This document shows, piece by piece, positions 46,836 through 57,900 of a stretch of 64,000 nucleotides of DNA. Source of the stretch: Paenibacillus phyllosphaerae. Its GTDB lineage: Bacteria > Bacillota > Bacilli > Paenibacillales > Paenibacillaceae. The position numbers and the translations under genes were made by a program. Each line of letters starts with the position of its first letter. Within the stretch, counting starts at the first letter, position 1. Location: the NCBI RefSeq assembly GCF_014192105.1, contig NZ_JACHXK010000007.1, positions 1 to 64,000 of the forward strand, in the 5' to 3' direction. The notes beneath the pieces were generated by a model. It saw only the letters and a program-made list of their open reading frames with translations. It had not been told where the DNA came from and searched no databases.

Positions 46836-47779
46836 ATAAAACCGACCGACAACTTGCCATCATGCTCGAATTGCAACGGACCAAGGTACTGAGAGCAGAA
46901 GACATGGCTTCTTTATTCGAGACGAGCGTGCGCACCATATACCGAGACATTCAAGCCCTTAGTGAAATGGGCGTCCCGATCTTCGGGGCTCCCGGTCATG
47001 GTTACTCCCTCATGGAAGGATATTTCTTACCGCCTATCAGCTTCTCGGCTGAAGAGACGGTGGCCTTGCTAATGGGAACCGATTTTATCGAACAGAGGTT
47101 GGATGGTAAATACGGAATCGTGGCTCAAGCCGTTAGACGCAAGATTGAAGCGATCCTGCCGGAGCAAGTGCGCGTGGAGGCGGCACGCGTTCGGGAAACC
47201 ATGCGGCTGCTTAACACGGGCGAGCCCGTGACCGGAGCGGGGGAACAGGATTACCTCGGACAAGTGAGGAATGCCATTTTAGAGCGGCGGAAAATAAGAA
47301 TTGCCTACCACAAAAAAATGCCGGATCTGGACCAAAACAGGAAGAGTCTGCGTGAGGTCGCTCCATATGGACTGGTGCTTATGCAGGGGAATTGGATATT
47401 AATCGCGCACTGTGACCTGCGGCAGGATATCCGTCATTTCCGTTTATCGCGAATGTCAGAACTCATTGTGTTGGATGAGCGCTTTGAGATGCCGCACGGG
47501 TTCAATCTGAGTCATTACCGTCCGCCGGATGACCGTAACGAATCCATATTGGTTCGAGCTCAACCAGACATCGTTGATAAAATCGCGGAGACCAGCCATT
47601 TCTATCTAGAATCGATCGAAGAGCGGACCGACGAGGTCCTGATCCACTTTCGCGTCCGAACGCCGGAGGAAATGCTGTACCTTATCCTCAGCTGGGGAGG
47701 CGACGTCGAGGTGCTGGAACCGGAATCGTTGCGTCTTCGGATACGGGAAGAAGCCGAAAAAATCTTTAAACGCTACTGA
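46832..47779 (+). CDS. HTH-WYL transcriptional regulator (YafY type)
   Basis: 315 residues: N-terminal HTH_11 helix-turn-helix (LRAEDMASLFETSVRTIYRD, then IQALSEMGVPIFG), a middle linker and a WYL domain from about 150 (GQVRNAILERRKIRIAYHKK, APYGLVLMQGNWILIAHC, FRLSRMSELIVLDERF) with a C-terminal WCX-like extension. WYL proteins sense nucleic acids or small ligands. ATGA coupling to the DUF1349 gene suggests joint regulation. Confidence 0.88.
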   Translation: MNKTDRQLAIMLELQRTKVLRAEDMASLFETSVRTIYRDIQALSEMGVPIFGAPGHGYSLMEGYFLPPISFSAEETVALLMGTDFIEQRLDGKYGIVAQAVRRKIEAILPEQVRVEAARVRETMRLLNTGEPVTGAGEQDYLGQVRNAILERRKIRIAYHKKMPDLDQNRKSLREVAPYGLVLMQGNWILIAHCDLRQDIRHFRLSRMSELIVLDERFEMPHGFNLSHYRPPDDRNESILVRAQPDIVDKIAETSHFYLESIEERTDEVLIHFRVRTPEEMLYLILSWGGDVEVLEPESLRLRIREEAEKIFKRY

Positions 47780-47806
47780 CACGCTGTTGTCAGGAGCGTT
47801 TTTTTA
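47769..47806 (+). terminator. Terminator overlapping the WYL gene stop
   Basis: AACGCT-A-CTGACA, loop CGCTGT, TGTCAG-G-AGCGTT and a run of seven Ts; the stop codon lies in the stem. Confidence 0.82.
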
Positions 47807-47847
47807 TATTAGAGCTATACCCGATATGAATGAGGAGCGATGTTGAG

Positions 47848-48402
47848 ATGAGAACTACAATGGAAGCATTACAGGCGTTTGAAGCTACGGTTGGACGGTA
47901 TTTTGTTGAATTGGAAAACCTGGATATGACGCAATTGCTTGCAAAGCCGAACGAAGAGGAATGGTCAATCGGTCAGATGTATATGCATCTGATTCAATCC
48001 GCTCAATTCATGCATTTGCGCAATGTTGACCTGTGTTTGGCTGGGAACGACGTTCTCTCCGGACAGGAGTTGGACAAAACGGAGAACGGCAGGGCCGCTT
48101 TCGAGCGGGGAAGTTTTCCGCCCATTCGGATACGAGTCCCGGCTTCGCCGCAGTATACACCACAGCAACCGGAGAATAAGGAACAGCTCACGGAAGGGCT
48201 GCGCGGCGTGGTCGAACGGATGAGACGTACGGAGATCGCCTTGAGTCAGCCGCACCAAGGGAATAAAGCCATTCATCCGAATTTTGGCGCATTAGACGCG
48301 ACAGAATGGTTTTTGCTGGTGGAAATGCATTACAGGCATCATCTTTTGCAGCTGGAACGCTTGCAACATTTCTTAGTCAATCAGAAATTCGATTTCCACT
48401 AA
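47848..48402 (+). CDS. DinB-family protein
   Basis: 184 residues with the four-helix DinB pattern: a first helix LQAFEATVGRYFVELENLDM, the metal-type His in WSIGQMYMHLIQSAQFMHLR, and WFLLVEMHYRHHLLQLERLQ near the end. DinB/YfiT-like proteins are metal-dependent transferases or unknown enzymes, often with bacillithiol. The ATG at 47848 follows TGAGGAG. Confidence 0.85.
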   Translation: MRTTMEALQAFEATVGRYFVELENLDMTQLLAKPNEEEWSIGQMYMHLIQSAQFMHLRNVDLCLAGNDVLSGQELDKTENGRAAFERGSFPPIRIRVPASPQYTPQQPENKEQLTEGLRGVVERMRRTEIALSQPHQGNKAIHPNFGALDATEWFLLVEMHYRHHLLQLERLQHFLVNQKFDFH

Positions 48403-48420
48403 GGAAGGACGGACGACACG

Positions 48421-48891
48421 ATGTCGAATATAGCCAACCAAAAACAAAGTCGTTACTGGATTGGGGTTGTATCGGCTTCACATGTACAACGAGGTGTACA
48501 GGGGGGATTCGCGCAGCTCTGTCATGGTAAGGCAGCGCCCTTGCGCCAAATGAGACCCGGCGATTGGCTCGTCTACTATTCTCCGCGGACGGACATGACG
48601 AACGGCAAGCCGCTCCAGTCCTTTACCGCTATAGGACAGGTTGCGGATGAACGAGTCTACGAATTCCGAATGTCCGATTCTTTTGTGCCATTCCGTCGCG
48701 ATATTAACTATTACCCCTGCCGTGAAGTCAAGATTGCCGATCTGTTGGAACGCCTTTCGTTTACGCAGGGAAGCCGCTATTGGGGGCAGCGTTTCCGTTA
48801 CGGTCATTTCGAGATCAGCGAAGAAGATTTTCTTCTCATCTCGAGTTCGATGCTTTGCGATATGGAGGCCCTCCACGGCATTCGGTCATGA
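48421..48891 (+). CDS. EVE-domain protein
   Basis: 156 residues covering one EVE (PUA-like) domain: [48 protein letters not shown], and a C-terminal [19 protein letters not shown] domains bind modified bases and RNA and are frequent next to defence genes, but no nuclease is adjacent here. It follows the DinB gene by 18 bases with AAGGAAGGA as ribosome site, so the two are likely cotranscribed. Confidence 0.88.
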   Translation: MSNIANQKQSRYWIGVVSASHVQRGVQGGFAQLCHGKAAPLRQMRPGDWLVYYSPRTDMTNGKPLQSFTAIGQVADERVYEFRMSDSFVPFRRDINYYPCREVKIADLLERLSFTQGSRYWGQRFRYGHFEISEEDFLLISSSMLCDMEALHGIRS

Positions 48892-48947
48892 GGCGGGAAC
48901 TGCTCCTTATGCTCCCTCAGGAACCTTAACTAAGATAAATGACAATG

Positions 48948-48973
48948 GACAGTCGGTCAAAAAGATCGGCTGT
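48948..48973 (+). terminator. Terminator after EVE gene
   Basis: GACAGTCGGTC / GATCGGCTGTC with G-U pairs and a 4-base A loop, followed by TTTG. Confidence 0.7.
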
Positions 48974-49077
48974 CTTTGTTCATTATCCGAAATCAAGTGC
49001 AACCTTCCAGTATTTGGGTCCGTTTAAGGTGTGGGGCAGATGAGACGAACGGCTATAAATTGAAGTTGGGAGGGATC

Positions 49078-49653
49078 ATGATTCATTCTGATTTGGATTT
49101 TATTAGGGACGAAATGAGGGATTTTCCGAAACCTTGGTTCATCGCCGGCGGTTGGGCAGTCGATCTAGCCTTAGGCAGAGTAACACGAGCGCATGAAGAT
49201 ATCGATATTTGCGTCTATCGGGAAGATGCCGGAGAAGTTCTTCGATATTTTGACGGATGGGCTATTAAAGTCGCCATACCAGGTGAGCATCGGCTGGTTG
49301 ACTGTGAGCAAGTGAACGACTTATTGCTGCCTCGATATTGTCTGCATCTGTTCAGAGAAAACAATTTCATTGAAATTATGCTGACCGAACGAAAAGGAGA
49401 GAACGTTCTTTTTCGAAAAAACAAAGAAATAACGATGAGCGTGACCGATTTTGAGCGCTATGACCGTGAAGGCAGGCCATTTGTCAATCCGGTATGGCAG
49501 TTACTGTTCAAGAGCTTGAGCCCAAGAGACAAAGATAATGATGATTTCACCAATTATTTTCCTGACATGAATCATCAGGAGAAGCAATGGCTGACGGAAG
49601 GATTACGCCTAATGAATCCTGACTCGGAATGGTTACAGAGGCTTTCGGTCTAA
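49078..49653 (+). CDS. Nucleotidyltransferase-like protein (aminoglycoside ANT type)
   Basis: 191 residues with the polymerase-beta-like signature FIAGGWAVDLALGRVTRAHE, then DIDICVYRED, which supplies the GG and the paired Asp metal ligands, and a later IEIMLTERKG strand. It resembles ANT(2'')/LinB-like enzymes that adenylylate antibiotics, but similar proteins act on unknown substrates; resistance is not claimed. A GGGAGGGA site supports the ATG at 49078 although the frame is open to 48976. Confidence 0.8.
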   Translation: MIHSDLDFIRDEMRDFPKPWFIAGGWAVDLALGRVTRAHEDIDICVYREDAGEVLRYFDGWAIKVAIPGEHRLVDCEQVNDLLLPRYCLHLFRENNFIEIMLTERKGENVLFRKNKEITMSVTDFERYDREGRPFVNPVWQLLFKSLSPRDKDNDDFTNYFPDMNHQEKQWLTEGLRLMNPDSEWLQRLSV

Positions 49654-49679
49654 CATAAAACTGATTGTGGAGGGATCAC

Positions 49680-50522
49680 ATGAAAAAATGTTTCCTTGGA
49701 ATCCTGTTGGGAAGTGCGCTAATGCTGGTAGCGCCAACTGCTTATGCGGCTGATATTCAAATCAAGGTTGATGGGGTCGCAATTGCTTCTGACGTAAAGC
49801 CAGAGTTAAAGAACAATCATACCATGGTGCCTCTCCGGGTCATAAGCGAACATCTAGGCGCCAATGTCGAGTGGTCCAACTCCGCCGTTACCATCACGAA
49901 AGGCGATATGAAGTTAATCTTGCATGTCAATCAAACAGCTGCTACGTTGAACGGAAAAGCGATAAGTCTGGATAGTAAACCGTATATCAAAAATAATCGC
50001 GTCTTCGTGCCGCTCCGATTTATTGCGGAGGCGTTCGGGAGTAACGTCAATTATCGCCAATCCGTCGTGACGGTTGATACGGAGCCATTGCTCATTAATG
50101 GCGTAGAGGTCCAGGCCGTTCAGGAACAGTATCATATGACTATGGGCGGCGTCGTGCAACAAGTTCATGGGCATGCATTCAACCATGCTATCTATGAGGC
50201 TTTTACGAACCTTAGAGGACAAAAGGTCGAACCTCCCGCCAGCTATTCATGGTCTCCGAATATCGATACGCCGGGACATTACTACAAGAATGCGCAGTAT
50301 GATCTTGTCGATAGCAAAGGGAATAGCTTACAGCAATTCGATATCTATACTTTGCTGTATCCTAATGAAGCCACAACAGGGTACCCCATTTTCTTGTTGC
50401 ACGATGCTTCGGCAGATGAATGGTACTTGTTCAGCGAAACTGCCAATCAGGCTATTCAAACCTTGATAGCCACGGCCTCTAGGAATGGCCACCTTCAGAT
50501 CATCAGCAATACCGTCGTATAA
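49680..50522 (+). CDS. Exported copper-amine-oxidase-like stalk domain protein 1
   Basis: 280 residues: signal peptide (KKCFLGILLGSALMLVAPTAYA), a double stalk-domain unit at about 25-135 (VDGVAIASDVKPELKNNHTM then VPLRVISEHLG; NNRVFVPLRFIAEAFGSNVNY) and a C-terminal part of about 140 residues that is not recognised. The stalk domain is common on Paenibacillus and Clostridium surface proteins and is thought to be structural. The ATG at 49680 follows TGGAGGGAT and opens into the signal peptide. Confidence 0.82.
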   Translation: MKKCFLGILLGSALMLVAPTAYAADIQIKVDGVAIASDVKPELKNNHTMVPLRVISEHLGANVEWSNSAVTITKGDMKLILHVNQTAATLNGKAISLDSKPYIKNNRVFVPLRFIAEAFGSNVNYRQSVVTVDTEPLLINGVEVQAVQEQYHMTMGGVVQQVHGHAFNHAIYEAFTNLRGQKVEPPASYSWSPNIDTPGHYYKNAQYDLVDSKGNSLQQFDIYTLLYPNEATTGYPIFLLHDASADEWYLFSETANQAIQTLIATASRNGHLQIISNTVV

Positions 50523-50537
50523 GCGATATACAGCATG

Positions 50538-50568
50538 AAGCCCCTTCGTCATGGAACGAAAGGGGCTT
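50538..50568. terminator. Bidirectional terminator
   Basis: AAGCCCCTTCGT / ACGAAAGGGGCTT with one bulge, between convergent genes. Confidence 0.82.
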
Positions 50569-50602
50569 ATTCGCTTGTCAGACGAATGCCGAACCGCGCG
50601 AA

Positions 50603-51592
50603 CTATTCTTTAGAGGTATACACCTCATTGGTATATAGTCCGGTAGTCATTTCGATGACGGCAAGGGTAACCTGATTCTTGTTCAGCGTCAACTGGACGA
50701 GTCGCTTCGATCCGTCTATCGTGACTTCCGTTGCCCCGGAGCCTGTGCTCGCAATCTTGACCTCCGCCGTAAAATCAGACACCCCGTTAGCGTCCTCATT
50801 GTCATAGACAAGCTTGGCCGTGCTTCCATCGAAGGAAAGCGTCAAAGTTTGCTTGTCGCGTTTCCACTTGCCTTGATAGTCGCTGAAATTGCCGGTAAAG
50901 GCTCCGGGATTCGGAATGCCGGTTTCATTGCCGGACTCCGTAACGGGCAAATCGCTGTTGCCGGTTAAGATGCCTGTATAGACGTGCCTTGTTGTTTTGT
51001 TCACAATCGTGATCAAGAGATCGCCGCTGGTAGGGGACAACGTAATGGAATAGCTCTCTCCCTTAAAGGTAGCATCGCCTTGTCCTCCTGGTCCGCTGAA
51101 ATCCGCTGCGTAGCTCAGTCCATTAAATTCGGTTTTGGTGGTGGATTTCAACTCTACATTCGCTTTGACCGCGGAGACAAAATCAAGCTTAACGGTGAGA
51201 TCGGCATTGCTCCATTCACCATCGTATTTGTCCCATTCCGAAGTTTGCGTGACCGGTTTGGTTACCTCCGGCTGCGGCTGCACAGGCTTCGTCACTGGCG
51301 CGGGCTCTGTTGACGCCTGACCGGAATCGATGAGGATCGACTGTGTCTTGCTGTCCCACACGACCTTCGCGCCAAGCTGCTCGGCTACGAATCTCGCGGG
51401 CACATATGTAGCGTTTTTATAAGATAAGACCGAATAGCCGCTGTCGAGTTTCTTTTCCTCGCCATCGAATTTGAATTTCACGGCATTCATGAGAAAAGCC
51501 GTAACGGCGGTGCTTTCCGAAGCGGCTACCGCTCCTGCGCCTGTAAGCAGGGACCCGAATAATGCGCCAACGATTAGCTGTTTGTACTTCAC
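50603..51592 (-). CDS. Exported copper-amine-oxidase-like stalk domain protein 2
   Basis: 329 residues: signal peptide (LIVGALFGSLLTGAGAVAASES), one stalk domain at about 30-92 (KKLDSGYSVLSYKNATYVPA, RFVAEQLGAKVVWDSKTQSI), a Pro/Glu/Thr linker, and two related beta-rich units of about 85 residues (WDKYDGEWSNADLTVKLDF and FSDYQGKWKRDKQTLTLSF) that look like an internal duplication. Likely a cell-surface or secreted protein of unknown role. An AAAAGGAG site lies before the ATG, and a TATAAT-like box is near 51635 on this strand. Confidence 0.8.
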   Translation of the reverse strand: MKYKQLIVGALFGSLLTGAGAVAASESTAVTAFLMNAVKFKFDGEEKKLDSGYSVLSYKNATYVPARFVAEQLGAKVVWDSKTQSILIDSGQASTEPAPVTKPVQPQPEVTKPVTQTSEWDKYDGEWSNADLTVKLDFVSAVKANVELKSTTKTEFNGLSYAADFSGPGGQGDATFKGESYSITLSPTSGDLLITIVNKTTRHVYTGILTGNSDLPVTESGNETGIPNPGAFTGNFSDYQGKWKRDKQTLTLSFDGSTAKLVYDNEDANGVSDFTAEVKIASTGSGATEVTIDGSKRLVQLTLNKNQVTLAVIEMTTGLYTNEVYTSKE

Positions 51593-51759
51593 TGATTCAT
51601 CTGCTCCTTTTACATAAATTGGACTACGTATAATTATACGGGCAGAAAAAGGAAATTGTTGCTAGTTAAACCTTAAATTCCAAACAAGGTGAGGGCGTTC
51701 AGTTCGCGCTTCCTTAAAAAATTACAACAAATGAATACGAGAGTTTATTCAAATCTTCC

Positions 51760-51775
51760 TGTAAGCGCTTTAACA
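51760..51775. promoter_or_regulatory. cre/LacI-like operator before the GH43 gene
   Basis: TGTAAGCGCTTTAACA has the central AAGCGCTT palindrome and misses the cre consensus by one base at the outer part. It lies 180 bases before the start codon, in the 330-base gap between the divergent exported-protein gene and the GH43 gene; I see nothing else clear in that gap. Confidence 0.45.
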
Positions 51776-51954
51776 TAAATGATACATCTTGTTTCGTTGC
51801 GTACGTCGATCTAACCCGGGGGAGGGGATTACTAACAAGCCAAGGCAAGGGCAGTATATCAGGCGGCTTCGCTACGGGCGCGATTCGCTGCCTGTTCGGC
51901 AAAGCCATTCAATCTTTCCAAATGATCGGTGCGAAAGGCAGGTTAATACGACGA

Positions 51955-54900
51955 ATGAAACGATCCTTAATGAGTATACTCGCAACGTCGCTGCTGGCGA
52001 GCAGTCTGTCGGGTGCGGTCGGCCCCCCTTCGGTTGCCAGTGCGGACAGCGTCAATCCCGCGCTGCTGGCTGCGGCTGCCAAGCTGACGATTCCGAACGC
52101 CGAGGATGTGCGGGGGAACATTACGCTCCCCGGTCAGCTCGACGTCGATGGGCAGCAGGTTACGATAACATGGGATTCCTCGAATGAGACGGTCATTACC
52201 GATACGCCGACGGGGGCAAGCGGCCAGATTCCAGCCGGCGTCGTCACGCGCCAATCGGCAGACCAGTTCATCGATCTAACGGCAACATTGGCCTTGGGCG
52301 GAGAGACCGTGTCCAAAATAATCCCGCTGACCGTAACCAAAGCCGCGAAGCAGGAGGCATACGCCGGATACATGTACACGTATTTCCGCGCGAACTTGTA
52401 CGGCAGCGGAGAGAGCCAGCAGATTCATCTGGCCACGAGCCAAGACGGACTCTTCTGGGATGAGATGAACAAGAATGAGCCGATCCTGACATCGACGCTC
52501 GGCACGAAGGGCGTTCGCGATTCGTTCATCGTCCGCGCTCCGGAGGGCGACCGGTTCTATCTAATCGCCACCGACCTGGATGCCAATGGCGGCCAGTGGG
52601 GCGATTACGCGACCAAGGGAAGCAAGTCGATCATGGTGTGGGAATCGGACGATCTGCTGAATTGGTCGGACCAGCGAATGATCGAGATCGCCCCTAACAA
52701 TGCGGGCAATATGTGGGCGCCCGAGACGATCTATGACAAGGCGACCGGCGAGTACATCGTCTACTTCGCGTCCAATGTCGGCGACGGCCACCGCATCTAT
52801 TACGTGAAGACTCGCGACTTCTGGACGTTCACGGAGCCGGCGATCTACAAGGATAAGACGTCATCGGCGACCTATATCGATACGAATATGATCGAGCATA
52901 GCGGCAGCTACTACCGGTTTACGAAGAATGAGAACGATCTAACCGTGCTGCTGGAGAAAAGCAATGCGGCGCTCGGCGAGTTCTCGCTCGTTCGCAATAA
53001 GATCGCGAATGAAGGCGGCGTCGAAGGCCCAGCCTCGTTCAAGCTGAATGGCCAGGACAAATGGGTGTTGCTGCTCGACGGTTATGCGAGCACGAACTCG
53101 GGCGTCGGCTTCTTCCCGCTGATCGCAGACAGTGAATCGGATCTGGCCGCCGGCAACTTCCGCCGTCTCGCGGCAGGAGAGTTCCGGATGCCTACCGGCG
53201 CCAAGCACGGCGGCATCATTCCGGTCACGAAGACTGAGTACGATGCGATCCAGGCCAAGTGGGGCCAACACCTTGTCAAGCCTGTAACGCCGGATACGAG
53301 CGAAACGTTGGTACCGGATGTGCAGTACAAATTTGACGAGACCGTGCAGGGAACGACCGTACTGAACTCGGGCAAGTCGGGTGCCGCGAGCAACGGCACG
53401 CTGGTGAACGGCGCGGCCTACCGCACCGATGCCCAGAAGGGCAATGTCTTGTATCTGGCGGGCGGCAACGGCAATACGAACAGCCCGTATTTGGCCTTCC
53501 CGAAAGGCTATTTTGACGGCAAAGATAACGTCACGATCTTCATGGACATGAAATCGGAGATGGATAATCAGTTCTTTTTCACGCTGGGGATCGGCCAGGA
53601 TCAGGTGAAGTATTATTTCCTGCGCACGCGCGCTTCCCAGATCTACTCCGCCTTGACGATCCAGACGTATTCCAAGGAACAGTCGATAACGTCAGCGCTC
53701 AGCGCTTCCTTGAAGAACACATGGACGAATATCGCGGTCGTTCTGGAGCGTAACGCGGACGGCATCCATAGCACGATGAAGGTGTATAAGGATGGCGTGC
53801 TGCTCAGCCAGCTGACCAATCTGGTAGCGAATCTGTCTACGCTCGGCGAGAATCTGAATGCTTACTTGGGCAAATCGTTCTATGCTGCCGATCCCTACTT
53901 CAAAGGGTCATTCGACAACGTGCGGGTCTACAACCGCGCGCTGACCGATGCGCAGGTGGGCCAGGTATACAATCAGTCGAGCTATGAGCAGCCGGGCGAC
54001 CGGGAAGTGGTCGACAGCGTAATCGGCGGCTTGACGATCCCGAACGCCGGCGACGTGCGCGGCAATGTGACCTTGCCGGCCGCAGCCGAAGGGGCGAGCA
54101 TCACATGGTCCACGAATCGCCCGGATGTGATTCAAGTCAATCCGGTCGTGGTCGCCGATTACGACGACATGCCAGGCGGGATCGTGACGAGGCAGAATGC
54201 GGATGTGCAGCTGAACTTAACCGCTACCGTGACCTACGGTACGGCAACCGGCACGAAAGTCATTCCGCTCACCGTAAAAGCTAAAGCGGCTCAGGAAGCC
54301 TACCAAAACTATCTGTTCACCCACTTTACGGGCGAGAGCGCAACAGGCGAACAGATCTATCTCGCGACGAGCCAGGACGGCTTGCGCTGGCAGGATCTGA
54401 ATCAAGGCGATCCCGTGCTGACGTCCACCTTGGGCGAACAAGGGGTGCGCGATCCGTATCTCATTCGCTCGCCTGAAGGCGATAAGTTCTATCTGATCGC
54501 AACGGACCTGCGCATCGCCAGCGGCAAAGGCTGGGGAGCGGCGCAGACGGCGGGCAGCAAGTCGCTCATCATCTGGGAGTCGGACGATCTGATCAATTGG
54601 TCGGCACCGAGAATGGCGGAAGTTGCCGTTCCGACGGCCGGCTACGCATGGGCGCCAGAAGCGATCTACGATGAGAAAACCGGCGAGTACGTCGTGTTCT
54701 GGGCATCCAGCGTACAAGAGAGCGGGACGTTCCAACCGCCGAATATCTATTACTCGAAGACGAGGGATTTCTACACGTTCACGGAGCCGAAGGTCTACAT
54801 TGATCGCCCCGGCACGCAGGGCATTATCGATACGACGATGATCGAGTCTGGCGGCCAATTCTATCGCTACTCCGGCGATGGCCAGATTACGATCGAGACG

Positions 54901-57900
54901 AGCGATCAGATTCTTGGCGACTGGACGACAGTCGGGAATCTGCAGCCGATCGGCCTGACCGGCTCCGATGTCGAAGGTCCGCTCATCTATAAGTTCAACG
55001 ACCGCAACGAGTGGAGTCTGATGGTCGATCAATATGCGACCGGACGCGGCTACCTGCCTCTGATCGCAAGCGACCTGGCGAGCGGCAGCTTCACGAAGCT
55101 GACGACGGCAGATTACAACTTGGATGCGAATCGCAAACGGCATGGCTCCGTGCTTCCGATCACGCAGCGCGAGTATGACGCCATCATGGCCAAATGGTCG
55201 GTGCCGGAACTAGAGGAGGAACCGCAACAGCAGCCTGTGCTGCAATACAAGTTTGACGAAACAAGCACGGACGGCGCCATTCAAGACAGCTCCGGCAATA
55301 ACCGCAGCGGCGCGCTTAGCGGCAACGCCAAATACGTGCACGATGCGGAGAAGAATTCGAACGTCCTCTATCTCGACGGTACGTCGAACACGTTCGCCAG
55401 CTTTCCGACCGGCTTCTTCGATCGCCGCAATACGGTGACGATCTCGATGGACATCAAGCCGGAGACGGTATCGGGCAACTTCTTCACCTTCGCGATCGGC
55501 AAGGACAATCAGAAGTACATGTTCCTGCGGACGCGGGATACCGAGATTCGCAACGCCATTACGCAGAACTCCTATTCCAACGAGCAGGAAGCCAAGGCGA
55601 CGACGCCATCGATCAAGAGCAAGTGGATGAACGTCTCGATCGTCTTAACGCCGACCAGCATGACGCTGTACAAGGACGGCGTACAGTTCGCGAAGAACGA
55701 GAATACCTCGGTCACGATGACGGACCTGGGCAGCGAGTTGATCGCTTACCTCGGCCAATCGTTCTACTCCGGCGATCTGTTCTTCAAGGGGTACTTCGAC
55801 AACGTGAAAGTGTATAACCGCGCGCTATCCGCAACCGAGATTGCGTCTGAATTGAACGCCGTGCCGGTTCAAGGCATCACGCTCAGTCCAGCCACGGAGG
55901 CGCTTGCGATTGGCGAGTCTCAGACGCTGACGGCGACGGTTACGCCGAGCAACGCAACGAACAAAACCGTCTCCTTCGTATCCAGCAGCGCTGCGGTAAA
56001 TCTGTCGAGCCCAGTGTTCGATGCGTCGACAGGCACGACAACGGTTACGGCAACCGGCGTATCTGGCGGGGAGGCCGTCATCACGGCCAAGACCGCGGAC
56101 GGCAGCTTGACCGCGACGAGCACGCTTGCGGTAAGCGGAGAAGCGGCGTCGAACCTGTTGCTCTGGTACAAATTCGATGAGACGAGCGGAACGACGGCAG
56201 CGGACTCTTCCGGTTATCATTTCGACGGGACGTATGAGAACACGCCAGCCTTCAGTACGGGCGTGAACGGCGGTTCCTTCAAGATGTCGGGCGGATCTTC
56301 GAGTTCCAATGCGCCATATGTCACGATTCCGAATGGCATTCTGAAGGATAAGTCCAGCATCACGGTCGCAACCTTCGTCAAGTGGGACGGCGGCACGGCG
56401 TTCCAATGGCTCTATGCGCTGGGCATCGACAGCAACAAATATGCGTTCCTGACGCCTTCGACAGGCGGATCGCAGCTGAATGCCGCGATTACGAACGTCA
56501 CTAGCGCATCCACCGGCCAAGGCTATACGGCCGAGCAAGGTTTCGGCAGATCCACTCCGCTGGAGACAGGCGTGTGGAAGCACGTTGCAGCCGTTATCGA
56601 CTCGGATGCCAAGACAGCCATTCTGTACGTGGATGGCATCGAAGCAGGGCGGAACGAGAACGTGACGATCAAGCCAGCCGACCTGTACGATGCGACGAAA
56701 AACTATTCCGGCTACATCGGCAAATCCTTCTATTCGCCGGATCCGTATTTTGCAGGCGAGGTAGACGACTTCCGCATCTACGACGAGGCGTTAAGCCCAG
56801 CTGAGATTCTCGCGCTGTCAGGCAACACGGCAGCGATCGTAAACGCTGAGGTGGGCGAACAGAAGACCACGCCGCTTATCGACGGGTCCAACCATCGCGT
56901 GACCTTCCTGCTGCAGCCGGGCAGCGATGTGACGAAGCTCGCGCCGACGTTCACGTTGCCGGAAGGCGCTTCGATCAGTCCGGCTTCGGGCAGCGTGCAA
57001 GACTTCACGAATCCGGTCACGTATACGGTGACGGGCGCAGACGACAAGGTTCAGTCGTGGACCGTGGCGGCGCGGCTCTTGAACACGCCGATCCTGCCGG
57101 GCTTGTATGCAGATCCGAACGTGGCCGTATTCGGGAACAAGTTCTACCTGTACCAGACGACCGACGGCTTCCCGGGCTGGTCCGGCACGCAATTCAAAGT
57201 ATTTTCCTCGGACGATCTGGTCCATTGGAAGGATCACGGCTTGATCTTCGACGTGCCGAACGACACGACATGGGCCGAGGGCAAAGCGTGGGCGCCGGCA
57301 ATCGAGCAGAAGAACGGCAAGTATTACTTCTACTTCAGCGCTGACAGTCAGATCGGGGTTGCGGTATCCGACTCGCCGACGGGCCCGTTCGTCGACGCGC
57401 TTGGCAAACCGCTCGTGACCACTGGCCAATACGGCAGCGGACAGATCATCGATCCGGCCGTATTCACCGACGAGGACGGCCAATCGTACCTGTATTTCGG
57501 CCAAGGCAGAGCCTATGTCGGCAAGCTGAACGAAGACATGATCTCCCTGAGCGAGGTCAAAGACATTACCCCGCCTGGTTATAACGAAGGTTCCTTCGTC
57601 TTCAAGCGCGACGGCAAATATTACTTCATGTGGTCGGAGAACGACACCCGCGACGAGAATTACCGGGTTGCGTATGCCATCGGTGACACCCCGATGGGTC
57701 CGTTCACGAAGCAGACGGTCGTGCTGCAGAAAGATCTGTCGCTCGGCATCAGAGGGACGGGGCACCATTCCGTCGTGAAGGTACCGGGTACAGACGAGTA
57801 TTACATCGTCTATCACCGGTTCGCAATTCCGGATGGCGACGGCACGCATCGCGAAGTGACGATCGACCGAATGGAGTTTAACGCCGACGGCACCATCAAA

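Noticed and set aside
48421-49653. EVE plus nucleotidyltransferase as a defence island
   Set aside because: Neither gene has a nuclease, methylase or toxin partner beside it, and the neighbours are ordinary accessory genes.
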